The notes: generated by a model from the letters alone, not told the origin. 9,207 nt of DNA from Alphaproteobacteria bacterium (GCA_028869975.1 JAGWQR010000246.1:1-9207); one strand, 5' to 3'. Positions 1 through 7,352 are shown, counted from the first letter of the stretch. A program made the numbers and translations.

Positions 1-582
1 CGCCCGTATGACCAAGCTCGCGACGGCTTTGTGATGGGTGAAGGCGCGGGCGTTGTTGTGCTCGAAGAATATGAACATGCCAAGGCGCGCGGGGCCAAGA
101 TTTATGCCGAGGTGGTCGGTTATGGCCTCTCTGGCGATGCCTATCATGTCACCGCGCCGCACCCGGAAGGCTCGGGCGCGTTCCGCTCGATGGAAATGGC
201 GGTGCGCAAGTCCGGCCTCGCCCTTGCCGACATTGATTATATCAACGCCCACGGCACCTCGACCCCGATGGGCGATGAGCTGGAGCTGGGTGCGGTGAAA
301 AGGCTGTTCGGCAGCGCCATCAACGGCCTGTCGATGTCATCCACCAAATCTGCTATCGGTCATTTGCTCGGTGGTGCCGGTGCGGTGGAGAGCATCTTCT
401 GCATTCTTTCCCTGCGCGACCAGATTGTGCCGCCGACGCTCAACCTTGATAACCCGAGTGAAAGTTGCGCGGGGGTTGACCTGGTGCCGCATACCGCGAA
501 ACAACGCCAGGTGCGCGCCGTGCTCAACAATTCGTTCGGTTTTGGCGGAACCAACGCATCACTGGTGATGAAGGCGCTCTAA
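1..582 (+). CDS. fabF: 3-oxoacyl-[acyl-carrier-protein] synthase II (KAS II), 3' part only
   Basis: This is the C-terminal 193 residues of FabF, which condenses malonyl-ACP with an acyl-ACP in cytoplasmic fatty acid elongation. The frame is open from base 1, so the N-terminal half, including the active-site Cys, lies upstream of the window. Visible thiolase-fold motifs are RDGFVMGEGAG near the start, NAHGTSTPMGD with the first catalytic His at 250-252, STKSAIGHLLGGAG with the conserved Lys at 346-348 and second catalytic His at 361-363, and the C-terminal NNSFGFGGTNAS gating loop. The family is about 410-420 residues, so roughly half is present. The stop is followed after 3 nt by mltG, an association also seen in E. 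coli, where fabF and mltG (yceG) are close neighbours. FabB is the main alternative, but the motif wording and mltG linkage favour FabF. Confidence 0.96.
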   Translation, partial: RPYDQARDGFVMGEGAGVVVLEEYEHAKARGAKIYAEVVGYGLSGDAYHVTAPHPEGSGAFRSMEMAVRKSGLALADIDYINAHGTSTPMGDELELGAVKRLFGSAINGLSMSSTKSAIGHLLGGAGAVESIFCILSLRDQIVPPTLNLDNPSESCAGVDLVPHTAKQRQVRAVLNNSFGFGGTNASLVMKAL

Positions 583-585
583 GCC

Positions 586-1551
586 ATGCGCCGCATGGGC
601 TGTATTGGCCTGATTCTGGCCGGGCTGGCGCTGGCCGCCACATGGGGTCTCTCGGGCTGGTATGGGCGCGGACCGCTGCAAGCGCCGCTGCGGATCACCA
701 TCGCGCAGGGGACCAGCGTGCGCAGCGTCGCGCATCTCCTCGCCGAAAAGGGCGCGATCCGCTCGGTGGGGAACTTCACCCGCTTTGCGCGGCTGCTCGG
801 TGGCGGCAAAGGCATCAAGGCAGGCGCCTATAAACTGGCGGCGGGCGAGAGCGCCGCGCATATCTATGCCCAAATTGCGCAGGGGAAGACCGAGCAGCTC
901 CTCATCACCATCCCCGAGGGAATGCCCTCGATCATGGTGCAGGAGCGGCTCGCCGCCGCGCAGGGCCTGACCGGCACCACGCCGCTGCCGCCTGAAGGCA
1001 GCGTGCTGCCCGATTCATATGCCTATGAGGCTGGCGAACCCCGCGCCGCCGTCTTGAAGCGGATGGAAGCGGCGATGACCCAGGCGCTCGATGAGGCGTG
1101 GGATAAGCGCAGCGCGAGCAGCGTCGTCGACTCCAAGGAACAGGCGATCATCCTCGCCTCGATTGTCGAGAAGGAAACCGGCAAGGCCGACGAGCGCCCG
1201 CTGGTGGCCGGTGTTTATTCCAACCGGCTGCGGCTGGGGATGCGCCTGCAGGCCGACCCGACGGTGATTTACCCGATCACGCAGGGCAAGCCGCTGGGCC
1301 GCCGCATCCGCAAATCCGAGCTGGAGGCGCATAACGGCTATAACACTTATGCCATGACCGGCCTGCCCAAAGGGCCGATTGCCAATCCCGGCATCGCTTC
1401 CATTCGCGCCGTGCTTGATCCGGCGGAAACCAAAGCGCTCTATTTTGTGGCGGATGGCACCGGCGGCCACGCCTTTGCCGATACGCTCGACGAGCAGAAC
1501 GCCAATGTGCAGAAATGGTATGCGATCCGCCGCGCGCGGGGCGAGATGTGA
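586..1551 (+). CDS. mltG: Endolytic murein transglycosylase MltG (YceG family)
   Basis: MltG is an inner-membrane lytic transglycosylase that cuts nascent glycan strands and so sets peptidoglycan chain length. The 321-residue protein is slightly shorter than E. coli MltG (340). It has an N-terminal membrane anchor at about residues 5-25 facing the periplasm, then a LysM-like region at about 35-100 (RITIAQGTSVRSVAHLL and GAYKLAAG), then the catalytic YceG domain. Family motifs are IPEGM, LASIVEKETG with Glu195 at the position of the catalytic Glu218 of E. coli, MRLQADPTVIY, GLPKGPIANPG and LYFVADGTGGHAF near the end. The ATG is 3 nt after the fabF stop, with AAGG at 571-574 as a weak ribosome site; ATG 595 is an alternative start. 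It is probably translated from the fabF transcript. Confidence 0.95.
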   Translation: MRRMGCIGLILAGLALAATWGLSGWYGRGPLQAPLRITIAQGTSVRSVAHLLAEKGAIRSVGNFTRFARLLGGGKGIKAGAYKLAAGESAAHIYAQIAQGKTEQLLITIPEGMPSIMVQERLAAAQGLTGTTPLPPEGSVLPDSYAYEAGEPRAAVLKRMEAAMTQALDEAWDKRSASSVVDSKEQAIILASIVEKETGKADERPLVAGVYSNRLRLGMRLQADPTVIYPITQGKPLGRRIRKSELEAHNGYNTYAMTGLPKGPIANPGIASIRAVLDPAETKALYFVADGTGGHAFADTLDEQNANVQKWYAIRRARGEM

Positions 1552-2462
1552 CCCACCGCGACACGCCGGGAATTGACCGGGCAGGTTTCATCAGCGCTCT
1601 GGCCTGCTTCCTGATCTGGGGGCTGGTGCCGCTCTATTTCCACATGCTGCGTGCGGTGGGTGCGATTGAAGTGGTGGCGCACCGGATCATCTGGTCGGTG
1701 CTGCTGCTGACCCTCGCGCTCGCGGCGCAGCGCCAGTTGCCGCACGTTCTGGCTTTGCTGCGCACCGCGCGTGCGCTGCTTGGCCTGATGGTGACGGCTG
1801 CGCTGGTGGCCACCAACTGGCTGATTTATATCTGGGCGGTAAGCAACAATCATGTGCTCGCGAGCAGCCTCGGATATTTCCTCAATCCGCTGGTGAATGT
1901 GCTGCTTGGGGTGGCGGTGCTGGGCGAGCGGCTGCGCAAGCTCCAGATCGGCGCGGTGGCGCTGGCAGCGCTCGGGGTGGCCATAGCGGCAGCGGGCGCG
2001 CTCAGCGAGGCATGGATCAGCGTATCACTTGCACTCAGCTTTGCGCTCTATGGGCTGGTGCGCAAGCTGCTCAATGTGGCGGCCATGCCGGGGCTTTATG
2101 TTGAAACGCTGCTGCTCGCGCCACTGAGTCTGGCCTATCTCACCTGGCTCCATGCGCAGCACAGGCTTTACTTCGGTCATGTTCAGAGTATGGATGCGCT
2201 GCTCATCGGCTCGGCAATCGTCACCACGGTGCCGCTAGCGCTTTTTGGTGCTGCGGTGCGCCGCCTGCCTTATGCGACCGTCGGCCTGCTTCAATATATA
2301 TCGCCGAGTCTGCAATTTCTCACCGGCTGGCTGGTCTTTGGCGAGCCCTTGCGCGCATCAATGGTGGCGGCATTTGCGCTGATCTGGGTGGCGCTGGCGC
2401 TCTTCTCAATCGATTTGATCGGGACGCTGCGCGCGCCCCGCGCCCTGCCCTCAAAGGGCTGA
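1548..2462 (+). CDS. rarD: RarD-type EamA permease
   Basis: This is a hydrophobic inner-membrane protein of about 304 residues with roughly ten predicted membrane helices, matching the RarD branch of the EamA drug/metabolite transporter superfamily. Motifs typical of RarD are LIWGLVPLYF in helix 1, VAHRIIWS, the block NWLIYIWAVSNNHVLASSLGY followed by FLNPLVNVLLG, SFALYGLVRK opening the second EamA repeat, and VGLLQYISPSLQFL. RarD was named from chloramphenicol sensitivity in Pseudomonas, but its true substrate is not established, so no transport substrate is assigned. I chose GTG 1548 as the start because it overlaps the mltG stop by 4 nt (ATGTGA), a pattern that favours translational coupling. 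An ATG at 1515 would add 11 residues buried inside mltG. The 3' end overlaps the opposite-strand mrp gene by 12 bp. Confidence 0.9.
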   Translation: MTHRDTPGIDRAGFISALACFLIWGLVPLYFHMLRAVGAIEVVAHRIIWSVLLLTLALAAQRQLPHVLALLRTARALLGLMVTAALVATNWLIYIWAVSNNHVLASSLGYFLNPLVNVLLGVAVLGERLRKLQIGAVALAALGVAIAAAGALSEAWISVSLALSFALYGLVRKLLNVAAMPGLYVETLLLAPLSLAYLTWLHAQHRLYFGHVQSMDALLIGSAIVTTVPLALFGAAVRRLPYATVGLLQYISPSLQFLTGWLVFGEPLRASMVAAFALIWVALALFSIDLIGTLRAPRALPSKG

Positions 2463-3425
2463 AGCGATCTGCTGCGCCAGCGCGTGGAATGCGCTGTCGC
2501 TATTCGCAGCGAGCGGCGTTCCGGCATCAGAGGCAAGTCGAATCCCGAGATCAAGCGGCACGCGGCCTAGGAATTTCAGCCCCATGGCCTTGGCGGCCGC
2601 TTCCGCCCCGCCTTGCCCGAAGGGATCAGACACCACGCCGCAGTGCGGGCATTGATAGCCGGCCATATTCTCGATCAGGCCGATGATCGGCACATCCACC
2701 TTGTTGAAGAGATCAACGGCGCGGCGCGCATCAATCAGCGCCAGATCCTGCGGCGTCGAGACGATCACGGCCCCCGCCGGCTTGTGCTTCTGGACCATCG
2801 AGAGATGCACATCGCCGGTGCCGGGCGGGAGATCAACCAGCACGACATCCTTGCCCGTCCAGTCGCCCTCGATGAGTTGCGAGAGCGCATTGCCCGCCAT
2901 TGGCCCGCGCCATGCCACGGCCTGATCGGGCGCAACGAGCTGGCCAAGCGAAAGCAGTGAAACGCCGTAGGCACTATCGACCGGGATGAGCCGACTACCA
3001 TTTGATTGCGGCTTGATTCCCTCCACACCGAGCAGGCGCGGCTGCGACGGGCCATAAATATCAGCATCGACCACACCGACTTTGTTCCCCAGTCGTGCGA
3101 GCGCAACCGCGAGATTGGTGGTCAGCGTCGATTTGCCGACGCCACCCTTGCCGCTGGCAATCGCGATCAGTGTCGGCCCGGCGCTGCGTTCGGCAGTGAG
3201 TGCCACGCGAATATCGGTCACACCGGGGAGGGCTTCCAGCACGCGGTGCACCTCGGCATCAAGCGTATCGCGCTCTGGCGGTGTCAGGCCCGAGACATCA
3301 AGCATGAGCGAGACTTTGCCCCCTTCAAATTTGATTCCTTGCGCGCGCTTGCCCGACATAAGGTCCTTGCCATGCGAGTCGGTGATCTGTTCGAGTTGGG
3401 CTTGAATGTCGTAAACTGTCGTCAT
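2451..3425 (-). CDS. mrp: Mrp/NBP35-family Fe-S cluster carrier ATPase
   Basis: This 324-residue cytoplasmic P-loop ATPase belongs to the Mrp/ApbC/NBP35 family, which binds a bridging Fe-S cluster and passes it to apoproteins. Residues 1-80 are a MIP18/DUF59-like domain, somewhat reduced and without an obvious DPE motif. Residues 86-324 are the ATPase domain, with the deviant Walker A GKGGVGKST at about 92-100, VDADIYGPSQPRLLG at about 119-133, the switch-like DLPPGTGDVHLS, and the cluster-binding pair C259-P-H-C262. The ATG at 3423-3425 opens MTTVYDIQ; only a weak GCAGGG ribosome site precedes it. It is transcribed divergently from degP. Its stop lies inside the last codons of rarD on the other strand. 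MinD/ParA is ruled out by the CPHC motif and the N-terminal domain. A nearby client such as SdhB or another Fe-S enzyme is not visible in the window. Confidence 0.94.
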   Translation of the reverse strand: MTTVYDIQAQLEQITDSHGKDLMSGKRAQGIKFEGGKVSLMLDVSGLTPPERDTLDAEVHRVLEALPGVTDIRVALTAERSAGPTLIAIASGKGGVGKSTLTTNLAVALARLGNKVGVVDADIYGPSQPRLLGVEGIKPQSNGSRLIPVDSAYGVSLLSLGQLVAPDQAVAWRGPMAGNALSQLIEGDWTGKDVVLVDLPPGTGDVHLSMVQKHKPAGAVIVSTPQDLALIDARRAVDLFNKVDVPIIGLIENMAGYQCPHCGVVSDPFGQGGAEAAAKAMGLKFLGRVPLDLGIRLASDAGTPLAANSDSAFHALAQQIASAL

Positions 3426-3480
3426 CGCCCTGCTCTATACGCTTGCGTTGCCAAAGCCACTATTAATATGGGAAAGGGTG

Positions 3481-3486
3481 ATTATA
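3481..3486 (-). promoter_or_regulatory. Candidate -10 box for mrp (TATAAT on the - strand)
   Basis: Read on the - strand this is a perfect TATAAT, about 55 bases upstream of the mrp ATG and so correctly placed for a leader of about 50 nt. At spacings of 16-18 nt I see no good TTGACA-like -35 box. The nearest TTGAAC (3498-3503) is only 11 nt away, so the promoter would depend on an activator or be weak. The overlapping TATAAA at 3485-3490 on the + strand could serve degP instead. The local AT-richness in a GC-rich genome is suggestive but could be chance. Confidence 0.3.
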
Positions 3487-3493
3487 TAAAGCA

Positions 3494-3513
3494 TTTCGTT
3501 CAATTTGCGTTCA
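3494..3513 (+). promoter_or_regulatory. Tandem 9-bp direct repeat upstream of degP, candidate response-regulator operator
   Basis: TTTCGTTCA (3494-3502) and TTGCGTTCA (3505-3513) match at 8 of 9 bases and are spaced exactly 11 bp start to start. That is one helical turn, the geometry used by OmpR/PhoB-family response regulators, which bind direct repeats as tandem dimers. The site ends 55 bp before the preferred degP start, in the region shared with divergent mrp. The repeat is seen directly; operator function and the identity of the regulator (a CpxR-like or ChvI-like envelope-stress regulator would be natural) are inference. Confidence 0.45.
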
Positions 3514-3553
3514 GGCCCTGCGCGGCAGATGGACGAACTGCGAACTTGGGATG

Positions 3554-3559
3554 AAGGAG
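3554..3559 (+). promoter_or_regulatory. Ribosome binding site that decides the degP start
   Basis: AAGGAG is the strongest Shine-Dalgarno match in this region. It sits inside the longest version of the reading frame and directly abuts the ATG at 3560 (zero spacing), so it cannot serve ATG 3551 or ATG 3560. It lies 9 nt before GTG 3569, an acceptable distance. This supports GTG 3569 as the true start. Confidence 0.6.
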
Positions 3560-3568
3560 ATGAACAAG

Positions 3569-5119
3569 GTGCGCCCAGCCTATCTGATTACCATAGCACT
3601 TGCTGCGACTGCTTCGATTGCCACATTGGCACATCAGGCGCTGCCTACAGCGGCATTATATGGAGCAAGCGACCCTTCCACCACCAATCATCCTATCACA
3701 TATGAGTCCCCGCGCGCAGGTGCGCCAGCGAGTTTCGCTGATCTGGTCGAGAAATTGCAGCCCGCCGTCGTCAATATCTCGACGAAGGAAAAAGTGCAGG
3801 TCCAGCAGACCAACCCGTTTGCCGGAACGCCTTTTGGTGATCTGTTCGGCCAGCAATTCGGCAATGGCGGCCCGCGCACGCAGGAAGCGACCGGCCTCGG
3901 CTCGGGCTTCATCATTTCGTCAGATGGTTATATCGTCACCAACAACCATGTCGTTGCCGCGCGCAACGAGAACGGGGTCAAAGCAGTGGTCAGCTCGATC
4001 ACGGTGATTATGCCCAATCACAAGGAGTATGCGGCACGGCTGGTCGGGCGTGATCCAGCATCGGACCTTGCCGTGCTCAAGATTGATGCGCAGAACCTGC
4101 CCTATGTCCGCTTCGGCGATTCATCGCGCTCGCGGGTCGGCGACTGGGTAATTGCTATTGGTGAGCCGCTCGGCCTGCGCGGCACGGTGACGGCGGGGAT
4201 CATCTCTGCATTCCACCGCAATATTGGCGCAGGGCCAACCGACAATTTCATCCAGACCGACGCCGCCATCAACCAGGGCAATTCCGGCGGGCCACTGTTC
4301 AACATGAATGGCGAAGTGATCGGGATCAACTCAATTATCACCTCCACCAATGGCGGCAATGTCGGCCTCGGCTTTGCCATTCCCTCCGAAACCGCCGCGC
4401 CGATTATCGCCAAGTTGAAGGGTGGTGCTCCAATTACGCGCGGCTATCTCGGCGTGCAGGTACAGGCACTCGATGACAGCCTTGCTGATTCACTCGGCGT
4501 CGATAAGGGCCATGGCAATCTGGTCGCAAGCGTAGTGCAAAACGGCGCCGCTGCAAAAGCAGGCGTGCGTCAGGGTGATGTCATTACACGGGTCAACAAT
4601 GAGGATGTGACCGAAGATCGTTCGCTGTCCGGTATTGTAGCGAGCTTGCCCGTGGGTGCACATGTGCCGATCGACGTGATTCGCAAGGGTCAGCACATGA
4701 CGCTGACCGCCGTGCTTGAACAGCGCCCGAGCGAAGATCGCCTCGCCATGCTCAATTCTTCGGGGAGTGAGGGGCTGGGTTCGGATGATGGCAGCAATGG
4801 CGGCCAGTCTGCTGCTGGTAAGCCCATTCTGGGGATGACCTTGCAAAAGCTCACACCAGACATTGCGCAACAGCTTGGCGTGCCTGCAACAACCAGCGGC
4901 GTAGTCATTATCGGCATCAATGATTCAAGCGATGCCGCCACACGCGGGCTTCAACGCGGCGACATCATTCTGCAGGCCAATCAATCTAGCGTCAGCAGCG
5001 TGGAAGAAGTGCGCAACGCCGTCTCCGCCGCGCAGGCACAAGGCCGCGCCAATGTGCTGCTGCTCGTGCAACGCGGCAACCGCCCGGCGCAGTTTGTGGC
5101 GGTGAAGATCGCGGGGTGA
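3569..5119 (+). CDS. degP: Do-family periplasmic serine endoprotease (DegP/HtrA)
   Basis: This protease and chaperone degrades misfolded envelope proteins in the periplasm. The product is about 516 residues from GTG 3569, or 522 from ATG 3551. An N-terminal hydrophobic signal or anchor segment is followed by a trypsin-like domain. The catalytic triad is His127 (TNNHVV), Asp166 (SDLAVLKID) and Ser239 (NQGNSGGPLF). Two PDZ domains follow at about 292-390 (RGYLGVQVQ) and 417-514 (GKPILGMTLQ), joined by a Gly/Ser/Asp-rich linker at about 394-416. Two PDZ domains separate DegP/DegQ/MucD types from one-PDZ DegS. I prefer GTG 3569 because AAGGAG lies 9 nt upstream and the resulting VRPAYLITIAL resembles sphingomonad homologues as I recall them. 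It is divergent from mrp and convergent with sdhA. The upstream direct repeat suggests envelope-stress control, which is inference. DegP versus DegQ/MucD cannot be settled from sequence alone. Confidence 0.94.
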   Translation: MRPAYLITIALAATASIATLAHQALPTAALYGASDPSTTNHPITYESPRAGAPASFADLVEKLQPAVVNISTKEKVQVQQTNPFAGTPFGDLFGQQFGNGGPRTQEATGLGSGFIISSDGYIVTNNHVVAARNENGVKAVVSSITVIMPNHKEYAARLVGRDPASDLAVLKIDAQNLPYVRFGDSSRSRVGDWVIAIGEPLGLRGTVTAGIISAFHRNIGAGPTDNFIQTDAAINQGNSGGPLFNMNGEVIGINSIITSTNGGNVGLGFAIPSETAAPIIAKLKGGAPITRGYLGVQVQALDDSLADSLGVDKGHGNLVASVVQNGAAAKAGVRQGDVITRVNNEDVTEDRSLSGIVASLPVGAHVPIDVIRKGQHMTLTAVLEQRPSEDRLAMLNSSGSEGLGSDDGSNGGQSAAGKPILGMTLQKLTPDIAQQLGVPATTSGVVIIGINDSSDAATRGLQRGDIILQANQSSVSSVEEVRNAVSAAQAQGRANVLLLVQRGNRPAQFVAVKIAG

Positions 5120-5132
5120 TGACTAACGCTTG

Positions 5133-5158
5133 AGCGCGGGCCTCAATAGACCCGCGCT
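5133..5158. terminator. GC-rich hairpin between convergent degP and sdhA
   Basis: AGCGCGGG (5133-5140) and CCCGCGCT (5151-5158) form a perfect 8-bp stem around a 10-nt loop. The hairpin begins 13 nt after the degP stop and covers the sdhA stop codon (5143-5145). On the degP side it is followed by only a short T run (TTTC), and on the sdhA side there is no T run. It may therefore end degP transcription weakly, protect both 3' ends, or act with Rho. Both strands share it because the genes converge. Confidence 0.5.
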
Positions 5159-6966
5159 TTCGGCTTGATATACTCTACTTCGTCGGTCAGCGTGTAATCA
5201 TGCACCGGGCGATACGACAAAGCCACCTTACCGCCCGCGCCCTTGCCCTTTGCGTCCTTGCCGCCCCAGCCATCGAAAGTCGCGAGCGTGTGCTTCATCC
5301 AGTTGGCATCGTCGCGCTTGGCAAAATCCTCGCGGGCATGGGCACCGCGCGATTCCTTGCGCGCCGATGCGCCTTCGATAGTGACAATCGCCTGCGCCAT
5401 CAAGTTGTCGAGTTCAAGCGTTTCAACCAGATCGGAATTCCAGATCAGCGAGCGGTCGGTAACGCCGATGTCGGTCAGCGACGCATTCACCCGCTGCATC
5501 TCGGCGCAGCCTTCTTCAAGCAGCGCGGCATCGCGGAACACCGCGCAATGCTTCTGCATCGAACGTTGCATGTCATTGCGGATATGCGCTGTGGACGTGC
5601 CGCCGCTCGCAGTACGGAAATGATCAAGCCGGGTCAGCGCGAGATCGGCCGAGTCGGCAGGCAGCGGCTTGTGCGGCGCATTCGGTTTCAAGGTTTCCTT
5701 CAAGCGCAGGCCTGTGGCGCGGCCAAACACCACCAGATCGATCAGCGAATTGGAGCCGAGCCGGTTCGCGCCGTGCACTGAAACGCACGCCGCCTCGCCC
5801 ACCGCATACAGGCCGGGCACTGTTGCGTCTGAGTTGTCCTTCGTCGGATTGAGCGCCTCGCCATGGAAGTTGGTCGGGATACCACCCATATTGTAATGCA
5901 CAGTCGGCACGACGGGCAAAGGCGCACGGGTAAGGTCAACCCCCGCGAAAATCTTGCCTGATTCGGTGATACCTGGCAGACGCTCGGCGAGTATTTTGGG
6001 ATCGATATGGTCGAGATGCAGGAAGATATGATCCTTATGATCGCCGACGCCACGCCCCTCGCGGATTTCAATTGCCATCGAGCGTGAAACGACATCACGC
6101 GAAGCCAGATCCTTGGCGGAGGGGGCATAGCGCTCCATGAAGCGCTCGCCTTCGCTGTTCGTGAGATATCCGCCCTCGCCGCGCGCGCCCTCTGTAATCA
6201 GCACACCCGCGCCATAAATGCCGGTCGGGTGGAACTGGACGAACTCCATATCCTGCAAGGGCAAACCGGCACGCAGCACCATGCCGCCGCCATCACCGGT
6301 GCAGGTGTGCGCTGAAGTGCATGAAAAATAGGCACGGCCATAACCGCCGGTCGCGAGCACGACTGCGTGCGCGCGGAAGCGGTGAATACTGCCATCGGCC
6401 AGGCACAGCGCGACTACGCCTCTGCAAGCCCCATCTTCCATGATCAGATCGAGCGCGAAATATTCGATGAAGAAATCAGCATCATATTTGAGTGATTGCT
6501 GATACAGCGCATGGAGCATCGCATGGCCGGTGCGATCGGCGGCCGCACAGGTGCGCTGCACCGGCGGGCCTTCACCCATATTCTGCATATGGCCGCCAAA
6601 GGGGCGCTGATAGATGGTGCCATCGGCGTTGCGGCTGAACGGCATTCCGGCATGTTCGAGTTCGATCACGGCAGCGGGGGCCTCGCGCACCATATATTCG
6701 ATCGCATCCTGATCGCCGAGCCAGTCAGACCCTTTCACGGTATCGAACATGTGCCAGGTCCAGTGATCGGGCGAATTATTACCGAGGCTCGCCGCGATCC
6801 CGCCCTGCGCAGCAACCGTATGGCTGCGGGTGGGGAATACTTTGGTGATGCACGCGGTTTTCAGACCCGCTTCCGCCGAACCCATCGTGGCGCGCAGGCC
6901 CGATCCACCCGCGCCCACTACCACTGTATCATAAGTGTGATCGATTATTTTATAAGCGTCCGCCAT
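5143..6966 (-). CDS. sdhA: Succinate dehydrogenase flavoprotein subunit
   Basis: SdhA oxidises succinate to fumarate on the cytoplasmic face of the inner membrane, as part of complex II linking the TCA cycle to the quinone pool. The 607-residue length is normal. The FAD fold starts with VVVGAGGSG (residues 15-23). His49 in TRSHTVAAQGG is the expected covalent FAD site. Substrate-site residues visible are His246 (QFHPTG), Thr258-Glu259 (LITEGARGEGG), Arg290 (ASRDVVSRS), the His of VHYNMGG and the Arg of NRLGSNSL. The C-terminal domain ends in VEYIKPKARVY. The start ATG overlaps the sdhD stop by 1 nt (TGATG), with GGGGAG at 6976-6981 as ribosome site. SdhA rather than fumarate reductase FrdA is supported by the sdhC-sdhD context. 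Unusually, no sdhB follows; degP converges 23 nt beyond the stop. Confidence 0.97.
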   Translation of the reverse strand: MADAYKIIDHTYDTVVVGAGGSGLRATMGSAEAGLKTACITKVFPTRSHTVAAQGGIAASLGNNSPDHWTWHMFDTVKGSDWLGDQDAIEYMVREAPAAVIELEHAGMPFSRNADGTIYQRPFGGHMQNMGEGPPVQRTCAAADRTGHAMLHALYQQSLKYDADFFIEYFALDLIMEDGACRGVVALCLADGSIHRFRAHAVVLATGGYGRAYFSCTSAHTCTGDGGGMVLRAGLPLQDMEFVQFHPTGIYGAGVLITEGARGEGGYLTNSEGERFMERYAPSAKDLASRDVVSRSMAIEIREGRGVGDHKDHIFLHLDHIDPKILAERLPGITESGKIFAGVDLTRAPLPVVPTVHYNMGGIPTNFHGEALNPTKDNSDATVPGLYAVGEAACVSVHGANRLGSNSLIDLVVFGRATGLRLKETLKPNAPHKPLPADSADLALTRLDHFRTASGGTSTAHIRNDMQRSMQKHCAVFRDAALLEEGCAEMQRVNASLTDIGVTDRSLIWNSDLVETLELDNLMAQAIVTIEGASARKESRGAHAREDFAKRDDANWMKHTLATFDGWGGKDAKGKGAGGKVALSYRPVHDYTLTDEVEYIKPKARVY

Positions 6967-7352
6967 CAGTGTGCGCTCCCCGTAAACGCAATTTTCAAGA
7001 GCGCGTAGAGCGCGAACCCACCCGTGCCGAAGGTCCAGATATGCAGCAGACCGAGCACCAGCAAGCGCGACGCGCCATGCACATAATCCTCGATCACCAC
7101 TTGCAGCCCCAGCCGGAAATGCCAGCAGACATTGATGATGAGGAGCGCCAACAGCACGGTGTTAATCGGACTGGCGACCCAGGCATGCACCACATCATAA
7201 TCAAATGACGGCAGAATAAGCAGCGAAATCACCAGCCACAACGTGAGCAGCAGGTTGCCGAGCGCCGTCAGCCGTTGCAGCCACCAGTGATGCGCGCCTG
7301 CCTTCGCCGAGCCAAGACCGCGCACGCGCCCGAGTTCGGTTCCTGTTCCCAT
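6966..7352 (-). CDS. sdhD: Succinate dehydrogenase membrane anchor subunit D
   Basis: SdhD is the smaller hydrophobic anchor of complex II; with SdhC it holds heme b and the ubiquinone site. The 128-residue protein has three membrane segments, at about residues 30-48, 62-82 and 96-120. His78 in CWHFRLGLQVVIEDY is the likely heme b ligand, and Asp89-Tyr90 follow at the same distance (+11, +12) as in E. coli SdhD (His71, Asp82, Tyr83), where the Tyr contacts quinone. I chose ATG 7352 (MGTGTELGRVRG) because GGGGAGG (7361-7367, - strand) lies 8 nt before it. An upstream in-frame TTG at 7358 would overlap the sdhC stop by 4 nt but has only 2 nt of spacing from that site. Sequence identity among SdhD proteins is low, so gene order and the H-x10-DY pattern carry the call. 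Confidence 0.92.
   Translation of the reverse strand: MGTGTELGRVRGLGSAKAGAHHWWLQRLTALGNLLLTLWLVISLLILPSFDYDVVHAWVASPINTVLLALLIINVCWHFRLGLQVVIEDYVHGASRLLVLGLLHIWTFGTGGFALYALLKIAFTGSAH

Noticed and set aside
2447..2459. Small hairpin GCCCT-CAA-AGGGC at the rarD/mrp junction as a terminator.
   Set aside because: A 5-bp stem with no T tract on either strand is too weak to call; mentioned only in the overlap finding.
3442..3470. CTTG followed by ACTATTAATATG upstream of degP as an RpoH promoter.
   Set aside because: The gap between CTTG and the -10-like ACTAT is only 13 nt rather than 17-18, and the -10 match is poor.
3471..3500. GGAAA followed by CGTT upstream of degP, resembling an EcfG general-stress promoter (GGAAC, 16-17 nt, CGTT).
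   Set aside because: The spacer is 21 nt and the -35 box lacks the C, so it does not meet the consensus.
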